A stretch of 34,391 bases of DNA, taken from positions 1 to 34,391 of the forward strand of contig CABUZI010000004.1 in the NCBI GenBank assembly GCA_902496005.1, written 5' to 3'. Below the pieces are notes generated by a model. The model saw only the letters and a list, made by a program, of their open reading frames with translations, had not been told where the DNA came from and ran no database searches. This stretch comes from an uncultured Collinsella sp. (lineage in GTDB: Bacteria; Actinomycetota; Coriobacteriia; Coriobacteriales; Coriobacteriaceae). A program made the position numbers and the translations under genes. Positions 1 to 7,619 of this stretch are shown here, in pieces (position 1 is the first letter of the stretch; the number at the start of each line of letters is the position of its first letter).

Positions 1-142
1 CATGAATGCGGCGTGGCCGCCACGGTTGGATTAGACACTCACCATTGTCGGCCTAATCCGCGGTCTTTCATGCAGCAGGGGCTCTCAATGTTTTTATGTC
101 CTGCTCATATCGTCTCTGCCGGCAGTTTGGGACACTCCTGCG
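1..142. other. Intergenic edge region with a weak inverted repeat
   Basis: No gene is visible. GGATTAG at 28-34 can pair with CTAATCC at 53-59, and CATGAA at 1-6 with TTCATG at 67-72. This could be the 3' structure of a gene beyond the left edge or a terminator region for the nitroreductase on the minus strand. There is no T-tract. The call is weak because the window cuts the left side. Confidence 0.3.
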
Positions 143-664
143 CTACTTGACGTAGACCACGTTGTCGCGGCGGGGTTTGGGCTCGGGTAGCGTGTCCTCG
201 GCGTAGCCCAGAATGCAATGACCGACACCGCGCAGGCTGCCGTCGGCGGGCAGGCCCCAGCTGGCCAGCAGCTCCAGGCCCTCGGGCGAGTCAAAGACCT
301 CATGCGCGCGGTGAATCCAGCACGAATCGACACCCAGTGCATAGGCGGCGTTGAGCAAGTTGCCCATGGCGAGCGAGCCGTCTTCCAGATGTGTGGGCAC
401 GCTGCGGTCAACCAGCACCACCACAACGGTTTTGGCGCCATAGAAGGGGTCGCCGTTGCTGCCCATGACCTGGTCGTTGAGCTGCGAGAGACGCTCGACG
501 GTCGCGGGGTCGGTGACGGCGACAAACGTCACCGGCTGGCGGCCCATGCCGCTCGGTGCATATTGGCCGGCTTCGATAATACGTGCAAGCTTTTCGGCCT
601 CGACGGGACGATCGCTGTAGTTGCGGCAGCTGCGGCGGTGAATGAGTGCTTCGATAGTCTCCAT
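143..664 (-). CDS. Nitroreductase family protein (small, FMN-dependent)
   Basis: A 173-residue member of the FMN-binding nitroreductase superfamily; such enzymes use NAD(P)H to reduce nitro, quinone or flavin substrates in the cytoplasm, and the substrate cannot be told from sequence. The N-terminus carries the family pattern HRRSCRNYSDRPV followed by QYAPSGMGRQP, which normally contacts FMN. The C-terminal half has GNLLNAAYALGVDSCWIHRA and a GHCILGY strand. I chose the ATG at 664 and not the upstream in-frame start at 760, because AAGGAG lies at 670-675 five bases before it and the family alignment starts there (METIEALIHRRS). It is monocistronic and divergent from the orphan gene at 959. 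A second, longer nitroreductase lies at 26959. Family assignment is firm. Confidence 0.9.
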   Translation of the reverse strand: METIEALIHRRSCRNYSDRPVEAEKLARIIEAGQYAPSGMGRQPVTFVAVTDPATVERLSQLNDQVMGSNGDPFYGAKTVVVVLVDRSVPTHLEDGSLAMGNLLNAAYALGVDSCWIHRAHEVFDSPEGLELLASWGLPADGSLRGVGHCILGYAEDTLPEPKPRRDNVVYVK

Positions 665-958
665 GGTGTCTCCTTGCGGTGGCGTTGCAGATGCCCCGTT
701 CATACCCGTCGGGCTCAAACGATAGACGGTCAATTGCCCGGCCAAAAGGATAGATTCCAATTGGGAAAGTAGGTTTGCATAAAAGTACCTTCAGAATGTG
801 ACAAACAAATGGGATGGTTAAACGTTTTATCCCGTCTACCCTGCGGTTTTTTACCACTTGCCTAAATGACGAACGCATAACCTCTGATAAAGGTTTTACT
901 AAAGGAGTACCAACGTTTATCAATGCGCCGTGGTGGCGCCGGGCCAGGAGGTAACATC
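665..958. promoter_or_regulatory. Divergent intergenic region with AAACGTTTTATCC box
   Basis: This 294-bp region separates the nitroreductase (-) and the 96-aa gene (+). I see no gene in it. AAACGTTTTATCC at 820-832 recurs exactly at 7433-7445 upstream of ilvE, and a related AACGTTTATC lies at 912-921. GAATGTGACAA at 794-804 matches the left half of the palindromic repeat at 27836. No convincing -35/-10 pair could be fixed for either gene. Confidence 0.35.
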
Positions 959-1249
959 ATGTTCCAGGCTGGAGATGTCGTCGAGACCGATTTCGAAGGA
1001 TTTCTGAAGCTGCTGCGTTCCAAGACGCGCGCTTTCGTGTCGATCAACGATCACGAGTACTACATCACGCACACCGATGGCTATTGGCGTGTTCAGGATT
1101 GCGAGGCCCTCAACGACAAGGGCCACTTTACTGACTGTTCTGAGTTGGTCAACACGGTCTGCGAGGTCGTCGAGCTGCCGTGGATTGCCGGCAAGAGCCT
1201 GCATGACAGCTTCTCGGGCGCTACGGTCTATGAGGCCGTCGCCGCTTAA
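959..1249 (+). CDS. Uncharacterised 96-residue acidic protein
   Basis: I do not recognise this family. The product is small, acidic and probably cytoplasmic: no signal peptide or membrane segment is visible. It begins MFQAGDVVETDFEGFLKLL and contains three scattered cysteines (in QDCEAL, TDCSEL and TVCEV) and an aromatic patch (HEYYITHTDGYW). The ATG at 959 was chosen because AGGAGG stands at 946-951 with a seven-base spacing; an in-frame ATG at 923 has no ribosome site. A strong terminator follows at 1276. The clear ribosome site, own terminator and high GC at third codon positions support a real gene, but function is unknown. Confidence 0.75.
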   Translation: MFQAGDVVETDFEGFLKLLRSKTRAFVSINDHEYYITHTDGYWRVQDCEALNDKGHFTDCSELVNTVCEVVELPWIAGKSLHDSFSGATVYEAVAA

Positions 1250-1275
1250 CAGGCAATAAAACCCGATTTTCACGT

Positions 1276-1311
1276 GACCGCTGGCGCCGCCCCCGCGCCG
1301 GCGGTCTTTTT
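1276..1311 (+). terminator. Intrinsic terminator of the 96-aa gene
   Basis: GACCGCTGGCGC (1276-1287) pairs with GCGCCGGCGGTC (1295-1306) with one G-T wobble and a seven-base loop, followed by five T. Confidence 0.85.
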
Positions 1312-1354
1312 CTGCCGATAGGCCATAAAAATGCACGCATTTGCGGAGAGCCTG

Positions 1355-1412
1355 TTGACGATAGTCAAAACTCGGACTAATCTAGAGACACATAATTGGT
1401 CAAAAATCGGAC
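1355..1412 (+). promoter_or_regulatory. marR-ABC promoter with two candidate MarR operators
   Basis: TTGACG (1355-1360) and TAATCT (1378-1383) are separated by exactly 17 bp, a good sigma-70-type promoter. The motif GTCAAAACTCGGAC fills the spacer at 1364-1377 and recurs with one change (GTCAAAAATCGGAC) at 1399-1412, just downstream of the -10. Each copy is flanked by partial dyads (TAGTC/GACTA in the first). Two repressor-like sites over and just after a promoter that drives a MarR gene suggest autorepression. Binding itself is inferred. Confidence 0.65.
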
Positions 1413-1430
1413 AATTGAATGGTGGGATAG

Positions 1431-1931
1431 ATGAATAGTGCGGTTACGCTGGTCGACTTCGATCGGTTGCTCAATGGACTCGACCATATCTATTCGGAGT
1501 TCTCGCGCGCCTGCGGCCTTTCGGACTGCGCCTACTGGATGCTCGTCGACACGAGTGCAGCGGGCGGAAGCGTTGCCGTGAGTCGGCTGACGAGTGAATG
1601 GTTCTACAGCAAACAGACCATCAATTCGGCGATTAAAACGCTTAGGGCGCGAGGGCTTGCGACGTTGGAGTTTGCCGAGGGCAGTCGTAAAAACAAGGTT
1701 GTACGACTGACCGAAGAAGGCGTGCGGTTTGCCAAGCGCTACGCGTTGCCGGCGCAAAAAGCCGAGCAACAGGCATTCGAGGCGCTCGAGCCGTGGGAAC
1801 AGTGCGAGATCATGCGCTTGGTCGGTAAGTTCTCCCATGTTCTTAACGAAGAGTGCGAGGCATTTAAACGGCAAGTGGCCGCCGAGAACGAGACTGACGA
1901 TAAGGGCGAGGGGGACGCATGCGACTCTTAA
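1431..1931 (+). CDS. MarR family transcriptional regulator
   Basis: A 166-residue winged-helix regulator. The DNA-binding core runs from about residue 45 to 105: a recognition helix (SEWFYSKQTINSAIKTLRARG), then the beta wing with LEFAEGSRKNKVVRLTEEG, as in MarR/SlyA proteins, flanked by dimerisation helices at both ends. The start ATG at 1431 follows GGTGGGA at 1421-1427. Its 3' end overlaps the first ABC exporter gene by 13 bp (the exporter ATG is at 1919), so the two are translated together. MarR proteins next to efflux pumps usually repress their own operon and are released by a small ligand; the duplicated motif at its promoter fits that. The ligand is unknown. Confidence 0.92.
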   Translation: MNSAVTLVDFDRLLNGLDHIYSEFSRACGLSDCAYWMLVDTSAAGGSVAVSRLTSEWFYSKQTINSAIKTLRARGLATLEFAEGSRKNKVVRLTEEGVRFAKRYALPAQKAEQQAFEALEPWEQCEIMRLVGKFSHVLNEECEAFKRQVAAENETDDKGEGDACDS

Positions 1932-3655
1932 TGAGGTTTATGAGGCCGTACCGCGGTCTGATTGCGGTGACGCTGTTTGCGGTGCTGATAGATAACGTCG
2001 GTACGCTGTTGGTTCCCACGATGCTGGCGAACATGGTCAACACCGGTATTACCACGGGTGATGTCGACTATATATTACGCAACGGCCTGTACATGCTTAT
2101 CGCGACCGGCATGGCCAGCGGCGGCACGGTGCTGGGCTGCTATCTTTCGGCGCGCCTGGCCGCCAACGTGGCCTGCGATATCCGCAATGCCGTGTACGAC
2201 AAGTCGCTCGAGCTGTCCGCCAGCGACTTTGAGCGCTTTGGCACGGGTTCGATGATCACGCGCTCGCTCAACGACATCAACGTGATTCAGCAAGCTGTCC
2301 TTCAGACGATTCAGCTGGTGCTGCCGGTGCCGTTCTTGGCCGTGGCAGGCATCATTTTTGCTTGGTTCATCGATCCCGCCATGGGTACGCTGCTGGGCGT
2401 GGTGGTTGCGATCGTGCTGGTGGCGGCGGTCTTTACCGTTGCCAACGCCGCGCCGATCTTTATGCGCCTGCAGAGCTTTATCGACCGCATGAACGTGGTG
2501 CTGCGCGAGAACATCGTGGGCGTGCGCGTCATCCGCGCATTTAACAAGGAGCGCCACGAGGAGCAGCGCCTGGACGAGGTGTTTAGCGATTACGCGGCCA
2601 ATGCCATCAAGGTCAACCACCTGTTTGTGGGTCTCGACAGCTCCAGCTTCTTTTTGATGAATATCGCCGAGGTGGCGGTGCTGTGGGTGGGCGGCAACCG
2701 CGTGGGCGTCCACGCCATGCAAATCGGTAGCATCTCGGCCGTGCTGGAGTACGCGATCCTGATCCTGTTCTTTGTGATGACGGCGCAGATGGTGATTCTG
2801 ACGCTCCCACGCGCCGCCGCATGCCTGAACCGTGCGCAGCAGGTGTTGGAGATTGAGCCGAGCATCGTGGACGGCAAGCGCACGCTGGACACGTGCGCGG
2901 CGGAGTCTGTTGACGGTGCCGACGCGGTGGCCGTGTTCGACCACATGTCGTTCCGTTTTGACGATGCCGACGAGGATACCCTGTGCGACCTGAGCTTTGC
3001 CTGTCGCCGTAGCCAGACCACGGCGATTGTAGGCTCGACGGGTTCGGGCAAGTCGACGGTGGCCAAGCTCTTGCTTCGCTTCCACGATGCCACGAAGGGC
3101 GCCATTCGCCTGAATGGCATCGATCTGCGCGACCTTTCGCAAGACGACATCCGCGGGCGTATCGCCTATGTGCCGCAGAAGGCATGGCTGTTCTCGGGTA
3201 CGGTGGCGAGCAACCTGCGCTTTGGCAACGAAGACGCGACTGAGGCTGACATGCTCCATGCGCTGGAGGTTGCCCAGAGCACCTTTGTGCTCGACCAGCC
3301 CCAGGGGCTCGATACGCCGGTGGCCCAGGGCGGCACGAACTTCTCGGGTGGTCAGCGCCAGCGCCTGGCGATTGCCCGCGCACTCATGAAGCATGCCGAT
3401 CTATATATCTTCGACGACAGTTTTTCGGCCCTGGACTTTAAGACCGATGCGGCACTGCGCCATGCGCTGCAGGACGAGACGTGCGATGCCGCGGTGCTCA
3501 TCATCGCCCAGCGCATCTCGACTATTTTGCATGCCGATCAGATCGTGGTGCTCAAAGACGGCGAGATCGTGGGCCTAGGCACGCACGACGAGCTCATGGA
3601 AACCTGCGAGGTGTACCGCGCAATCGCGGAATCGCAGATGAAGGGAGGTGAGTAG
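1919..3655 (+). CDS. ABC exporter subunit, degenerate-site half (pair 1)
   Basis: A 578-residue half-transporter with an N-terminal six-helix exporter domain (about 1-320) and a C-terminal ATPase. Walker A is GSTGSGKST near residue 371 and the signature FSGGQ near 475 is canonical. Walker B reads YIFDD near 497, with Asp where the catalytic Glu normally sits, and the switch histidine is replaced by Gln (IIAQRIST near 528). Its partner at 3657 has the reverse pattern, so together they should form a heterodimer with one active and one degenerate ATP site, as in the TM287/288 and LmrCD type. The ATG at 1919 overlaps the marR end and is preceded by GAGGGGG. The substrate cannot be read from sequence; MarR linkage suggests drug or metabolite export. 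Confidence 0.93.
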   Translation: MRLLMRFMRPYRGLIAVTLFAVLIDNVGTLLVPTMLANMVNTGITTGDVDYILRNGLYMLIATGMASGGTVLGCYLSARLAANVACDIRNAVYDKSLELSASDFERFGTGSMITRSLNDINVIQQAVLQTIQLVLPVPFLAVAGIIFAWFIDPAMGTLLGVVVAIVLVAAVFTVANAAPIFMRLQSFIDRMNVVLRENIVGVRVIRAFNKERHEEQRLDEVFSDYAANAIKVNHLFVGLDSSSFFLMNIAEVAVLWVGGNRVGVHAMQIGSISAVLEYAILILFFVMTAQMVILTLPRAAACLNRAQQVLEIEPSIVDGKRTLDTCAAESVDGADAVAVFDHMSFRFDDADEDTLCDLSFACRRSQTTAIVGSTGSGKSTVAKLLLRFHDATKGAIRLNGIDLRDLSQDDIRGRIAYVPQKAWLFSGTVASNLRFGNEDATEADMLHALEVAQSTFVLDQPQGLDTPVAQGGTNFSGGQRQRLAIARALMKHADLYIFDDSFSALDFKTDAALRHALQDETCDAAVLIIAQRISTILHADQIVVLKDGEIVGLGTHDELMETCEVYRAIAESQMKGGE

Positions 3656-3656
3656 C

Positions 3657-5657
3657 ATGACCGAGGAGCTCAAGAAGCAGGGCATCGTCGATGGCGCTGC
3701 GGTTGTAGAGACAGTCGAGGAGACGGGCGTCGCGCCCGACCTGGACGAAGCCGCCAAGGCGGCGGAGCGCGAGGCTCGCCGCCAAGCGCTCTACGAGGAA
3801 AACGAACGTGCCGAGGACGAGCGCGCCCGCGCCGAGGCAGAGCGTATGCGCGACGTGGACGACGAAGACGAGGACGAGACGCCTCGGGATACCTGGGCGA
3901 CGGTGCGCCGCCTGTGGAGTGAGGCTGCCGGCGACCATTGGCGCTTCTATATCGTGTTCGCGAGCATTGTGTTCTATGTCATCTTTAACACCGCCGCGCC
4001 GGCATATAGCGCCCGCGTGATCGATGAGCTGTGGGGCCACATTCAGGTGGCGTTTGCCAACGACACCACTTTCAGCATCACCTGGGAGAACTGCGGCAAG
4101 ACCATTTTCGTCTACTTTATGATCTGGACTGCCGCTGCCTCGTTCTATGCGCTCCAGAGCTTTTTGATGTCGAGCGTCGCTGAGCGTCTCAATCTGCGCC
4201 TGCGCAACCGCATCGCGCAAAAGCTCAACCGTCTGCCGCTCGCCTATTTTGACGCGCATCGTCCCGGCGAGGTCGTCAGCCGCGCGACCAACGACCTGGA
4301 CAAGATGTCCGAGAGCATGCAGCGCGGATTGCTGCAGCTGCTCGTGTCGATCGGCACGGTTGTTGGTGCTGTGAGCGTGATGTTCGTGTTCAGCGTGCAG
4401 CTTACGCTCGTCTTTCTGTTCTTTACGGCACTGTCGCTGCTGGTGACGAAGGTCGTCTCGCGCCGCACACACGATGTGACGGGCGAGCGCCAGGAGTGGG
4501 TGTCCAAGATTACGAGTGCGGTCGAGGAAGGCTATTCGGGCCGTCTGGTGATCCGCGCGTTTAACCGCGAACGCCAAAGTTCTGCCGAGGTGCACCAGGC
4601 CTCGGGCGAGCTGGCACGCGTGAGTGCCAAGGCCGACTTTATGATCAATGCCGTCGGCCCTGCGGTGCGCTTTATCGGCCGTTTGGCGCAGATCGTGATC
4701 GCGCTGGTGGGCTGCAGCATGCTGGTTGCCGGTCACATGACCGTCGGCGTGTTCCAGGCGTTCTTCCAGTTTATCTACGAGGCGTCCGAACCCATGACGC
4801 AGCTGTCGTTTACCTTCAACTCGCTGCAGAGCGCGTTGGCGAGTGCGGAGCGCGTGTTCGACCTGCTCGATGAGCCCGAGATGGAGGCCGATCCGCTGCC
4901 GGACGAGGCCGCCAAGCTGCCGGGTCGCGTTGAGGGTCGCGTCTCCTTTGAGCACGTGCGCTTTGGTTATTCGCCCGACAAGCCGCTTATGCACGACGTG
5001 TCGTTTACCGCCGAGCCGGGCCAGAAGATTGCCGTGGTGGGAACCACGGGCGCGGGCAAGACGACGCTCATCAACCTGCTCATGCGCTTCTACGAGATTG
5101 ACGGCGGGCGTATTACGCTCGACGGCGTGGATACGAGCCGCATGGACCGCGGCGAGCTACGGCAGCAGTTTGGCATGGTGCTGCAGGACGCCTGGCTGTT
5201 CGATGGCACGATTGCCGAAAACATCGCCTACGGCTGTCCCGAGGCGACGCGTGAGGAGATCGTGGCGGCTGCGCGCGCCGCGCAGGTCGACTTCTTTGTG
5301 CGCACCATGCCGCAGGGCTATGACACGCGCGTGGCCAACGATGCCGAAAGCATCAGCCAGGGCCAGCGTCAGCTGCTGACCATCGCACGCGTGCTGCTCA
5401 ATAACCCGGCGATTCTCATCCTGGACGAGGCGACCTCAAGCGTGGATACGCGTACCGAGCTTGCCATCGGTCGTGCCATGGACGCGCTCATGCGCGGGCG
5501 CACGAGCTTTGTGATCGCGCACCGCCTGTCGACGATCGTGGACGCCGACCTGATCTTGGTCATGGATCACGGCAACATTATCGAGCAGGGCACGCATAAG
5601 GAGCTGCTGGCTGCCGAGGGTGCCTACGCCGACCTCTATCTGAGCCAGTTCGCATAA
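3657..5657 (+). CDS. ABC exporter subunit, catalytic-site half (pair 1)
   Basis: A 666-residue half-transporter that completes the heterodimer. It starts one base after the previous stop, with GGGAGG at 3643-3648; the in-frame GTG at 3648 inside that ribosome site was rejected. Residues 1 to about 80 form an unusual, strongly charged cytoplasmic extension rich in Glu, Asp, Arg and Ala (EREARRQALYEENERAEDER, then an acidic run), probably helical. The exporter domain follows, then Walker A GTTGAGKTT near 461, a non-canonical signature ISQGQ near 566, Walker B ILILDE near 586 with the catalytic Glu, and the switch His in VIAHRLST near 620. Its Walker motifs plus the FSGGQ of the partner should form the working ATP site. 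Confidence 0.93.
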   Translation: MTEELKKQGIVDGAAVVETVEETGVAPDLDEAAKAAEREARRQALYEENERAEDERARAEAERMRDVDDEDEDETPRDTWATVRRLWSEAAGDHWRFYIVFASIVFYVIFNTAAPAYSARVIDELWGHIQVAFANDTTFSITWENCGKTIFVYFMIWTAAASFYALQSFLMSSVAERLNLRLRNRIAQKLNRLPLAYFDAHRPGEVVSRATNDLDKMSESMQRGLLQLLVSIGTVVGAVSVMFVFSVQLTLVFLFFTALSLLVTKVVSRRTHDVTGERQEWVSKITSAVEEGYSGRLVIRAFNRERQSSAEVHQASGELARVSAKADFMINAVGPAVRFIGRLAQIVIALVGCSMLVAGHMTVGVFQAFFQFIYEASEPMTQLSFTFNSLQSALASAERVFDLLDEPEMEADPLPDEAAKLPGRVEGRVSFEHVRFGYSPDKPLMHDVSFTAEPGQKIAVVGTTGAGKTTLINLLMRFYEIDGGRITLDGVDTSRMDRGELRQQFGMVLQDAWLFDGTIAENIAYGCPEATREEIVAAARAAQVDFFVRTMPQGYDTRVANDAESISQGQRQLLTIARVLLNNPAILILDEATSSVDTRTELAIGRAMDALMRGRTSFVIAHRLSTIVDADLILVMDHGNIIEQGTHKELLAAEGAYADLYLSQFA

Positions 5658-5686
5658 TGTGACAAAGGGACAGTCTCTTTGCCACA
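5658..5686. repeat. Palindromic dispersed repeat, TGTGACAAAGGGACAGTC type
   Basis: TGTGACAAAGGGAC pairs with the downstream TCTCTTTGCCACA with one mismatch and one wobble. It starts directly after the exporter stop codon. Close relatives lie at 27836-27870 after the second nitroreductase and, in variant form, at 30325-30358. Confidence 0.7.
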
Positions 5687-5694
5687 TCACAAAT

Positions 5695-5729
5695 AAGGCG
5701 CGCCGGGGATGAATTCCCTGGCGCGCCTT
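5695..5729. terminator. Bidirectional terminator between convergent genes
   Basis: A 14-bp stem beginning AAGGCGCGCCGGGG (5695-5708) pairs with 5716-5729 with one wobble and a seven-base loop. It lies between the exporter operon (+) and cysE (-). A- and T-residues at both ends make it usable in both directions. Confidence 0.8.
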
Positions 5730-5767
5730 TGCGTTGATGCCGATGTCGTTTTGTGCCGCTTGCGTTC

Positions 5768-6472
5768 CTAGCGTTCGTCCACGAGCTTGGCGACGAGGGC
5801 CTTGAGCTCGGCCACCTCTCGCTCGAGTTCCTTGACGCGGCGGGCATTCTCGGTGATGCCCTGGCGGTTGAGGGCGGACTGCTCGGCGGCGTCATCGGGC
5901 ATGTACTCGCGATGCTGCTTGGCGTCGAAACTCTCCTCGAACACACTGCAGCCGTTGCGCTTGATGATGCGTCCCGGCACGCCCACGACGGTGCAGTTGT
6001 CGGGGACGTCCTTAACGACGACCGAGTTGCCGCCGATCTTGACGTTGTTGCCGATACGGATGTTGCCGAGCACCTTGGCGCCCGTGCCCACCGTGACATT
6101 GTTGCCCAGGGTGGGGTGACGCTTGCCGGTCTCGTTGCCGGTGCCGCCGAGCGTGACGCCCTGGTAGAGCACACAGTTGTCGCCCACAATGGTGGTCTCG
6201 CCGATGACGACGCCCATGGCGTGGTCGATAAAGAAGTGCTTGCCAATCTGCGCGGCAGGGTGAATCTCGACGCCGGTGATGTGGCGGGTGATTTGCGAGA
6301 GCACGCGGGCGAGCGAGCGATGACCGTGCTCCCACAGCCAGTGCTCGGGCACGTGGTTCCACTTGGCGTGCAGGCCAGGATAGGAAAGAAAGATGACCAG
6401 ACCGTTTTGCGCGGCGGGGTCCTGCGCCTGGACGGTCTTGATGTCCTCGCGAATGGTATTGATAAAGCTCAC
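5768..6472 (-). CDS. cysE: Serine O-acetyltransferase
   Basis: Transfers acetyl from acetyl-CoA to L-serine, giving O-acetylserine, the first step of cysteine synthesis. The 234-residue protein has the short N-terminal helical part of the EpsC/bacterial SAT type ([20 protein letters not shown]) and a left-handed beta-helix of hexapeptide repeats with the signatures [19 protein letters not shown] and [17 protein letters not shown], which carry the catalytic His and Asp. I take the GTG at 6472 as start: AGGGAGGG lies at 6479-6486 with a six-base gap, and homology begins there. The in-frame ATG at 6547 would add 25 unrelated residues. After the beta-helix the C-terminus ends in a predicted coiled coil ([20 protein letters not shown]), longer than usual. 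No cysK is nearby. Confidence 0.92.
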   Translation of the reverse strand: MSFINTIREDIKTVQAQDPAAQNGLVIFLSYPGLHAKWNHVPEHWLWEHGHRSLARVLSQITRHITGVEIHPAAQIGKHFFIDHAMGVVIGETTIVGDNCVLYQGVTLGGTGNETGKRHPTLGNNVTVGTGAKVLGNIRIGNNVKIGGNSVVVKDVPDNCTVVGVPGRIIKRNGCSVFEESFDAKQHREYMPDDAAEQSALNRQGITENARRVKELEREVAELKALVAKLVDER

Positions 6473-6513
6473 CGGCCGCCCTCCCTTAGCGCCATGGCAA
6501 TGCGATTCAATAA

Positions 6514-6519
6514 AGTATA
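6514..6519 (-). promoter_or_regulatory. Probable -10 element of cysE
   Basis: TATACT is read on the minus strand about 40 bases before the GTG start. No convincing -35 was found at 16-18 bp. Confidence 0.4.
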
Positions 6520-6643
6520 GCGATTCGCTAGGGATTAAAAAGGACAATCTTGGCGGCTTTGCGCTACAAGTGTCAGTTATGCAAACTTGCTGGTAATGGA
6601 GTCATGCTTTTGTGGGGTTGCGCACGAGGGGGCACCGCAACCG

Positions 6644-6649
6644 TATACT
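6644..6649 (+). promoter_or_regulatory. Probable -10 element of the DedA gene
   Basis: TATACT lies 47 bases before the ATG at 6696. TTGCGC upstream is about 20 bp away, longer than ideal, so only the -10 is offered. Confidence 0.4.
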
Positions 6650-6695
6650 GGTCAACTTGGACGTATCCGCGCCCACAACTGAGAGGTTTTACTTC

Positions 6696-7322
6696 ATGGG
6701 TTTCATCAATTTTATTGCCGAGCTGCTTAAGGACCCGCGCACCGCGATCGCCAGCTGGATCGCCGCCGGCCCGCTTATGGCCTACGGCTGCGTGTTCCTG
6801 ATCATCTTTATCGAGACGGGCGTGGTGTTCTTCCCGTTCCTTCCCGGTGATTCGCTGCTGTTCGCCTCGGGTTTCTTTGCCCACAACGGCGGCTTTAACA
6901 TCGTGGCGCTTCTGGCCACCGCATGGGCCGCTGCCATTTTGGGCGATCAGTGCAACTTTATGATCGGTCACTTCTTTGGCCGCAAGATCATCGCTTCGGG
7001 CAAGGTCAAGGCCATGACGCCCGAGCGCATCAAAAAGTCCGAGGACTTCTTGGACAAGTGGGGTCACCTGGCCATCTTCCTGGGTCGCTTCTTCCCGTTT
7101 ATCCGCACCTTTGTGCCCTTTATCGCTGGCATGGGCGGCATGCACTGGCGCAACTTTGTCGTCTTTAACGTGCTGGGCGGCATTACCTGGTCGACGGTCT
7201 TTACGCTGCTGGGCTACTTCTTTGGCGTGCAGGAGCACTTTGAGCTGCTGATTATCGGCATCGTTGCCGTGTCGATCATCCCGACCGTGGTCGGTCTGGT
7301 TAAGGCCAAGCTGGGTAAATAG
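6696..7322 (+). CDS. DedA family membrane protein
   Basis: A 208-residue integral membrane protein of the DedA/SNARE-associated family, whose members act as lipid carrier scramblases or flippases, for example of undecaprenyl phosphate, and support envelope homeostasis. Family landmarks are ETGVVFFPFLPGDSLLFASG near residues 39-58, the loop GDQCNFMIGHFFGR, and LGRFFPFIRTFVPFIAGMGG with conserved Arg and Pro residues in the re-entrant region. Hydrophobic segments span most of the chain. The ATG at 6696 is preceded by GAGAGG at 6681-6686; an upstream in-frame start at 6612 lacks a ribosome site and would add a polar, unrelated stretch. It is divergent from cysE and has its own terminator. The actual substrate is not determinable here. 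Confidence 0.9.
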   Translation: MGFINFIAELLKDPRTAIASWIAAGPLMAYGCVFLIIFIETGVVFFPFLPGDSLLFASGFFAHNGGFNIVALLATAWAAAILGDQCNFMIGHFFGRKIIASGKVKAMTPERIKKSEDFLDKWGHLAIFLGRFFPFIRTFVPFIAGMGGMHWRNFVVFNVLGGITWSTVFTLLGYFFGVQEHFELLIIGIVAVSIIPTVVGLVKAKLGK

Positions 7323-7363
7323 AACGCCTAGCTCGAGCCAGCGCGCAGACCGTACAGTTGAGT

Positions 7364-7394
7364 CCCGTCACCGCTTACGGTGGCGGGCCTTTTT
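7364..7394 (+). terminator. Intrinsic terminator of the DedA gene
   Basis: CCCGTCACC (7364-7372) pairs with GGTGGCGGG (7379-7387) with one wobble and a six-base loop, followed by CC and five T. Confidence 0.88.
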
Positions 7395-7432
7395 GCTTCG
7401 GTCAAATGAAAATACTTTACTTAGTTAAAGAA

Positions 7433-7619
7433 AAACGTTTTATCCGACGCGCGCGCGGAGTACAATCTCGTGCATGCGAATCGGCGTGCCATCGGCTTTG
7501 ATGCCGTTTGCGTGTCCCGTCCGGCTCTACGCTCCGGGCGTGCGACGTTGCGACGCGGTCGGCCTCGGTCCTTGCGTGCGGGTTCGCGAGTTTGCAACTG
7601 TGTATGTAAGGAGCGACAT
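7433..7619 (+). promoter_or_regulatory. ilvE: ilvE upstream region: shared box, -10 and long leader
   Basis: TACAAT at 7461-7466 is the likely -10, giving a GC-rich leader of about 150 bases before the ATG. The segment at -35 distance (7438-7443) is TTTTAT, part of the box AAACGTTTTATCC (7433-7445) that also occurs at 820-832. A regulator site replacing a weak -35 is possible. I found no T-box signature or clear terminator/antiterminator in the leader. Confidence 0.4.

Noticed and set aside
2075..3394. 439-residue antisense frame opposite the first exporter subunit
   Set aside because: A shadow frame: low-complexity His/Arg/Ala-rich translation with no motif.
7466..7619. T-box or leader-peptide attenuator before ilvE
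   Set aside because: I found no T-box core sequence, no branched-chain-rich leader peptide and no terminator/antiterminator pair.
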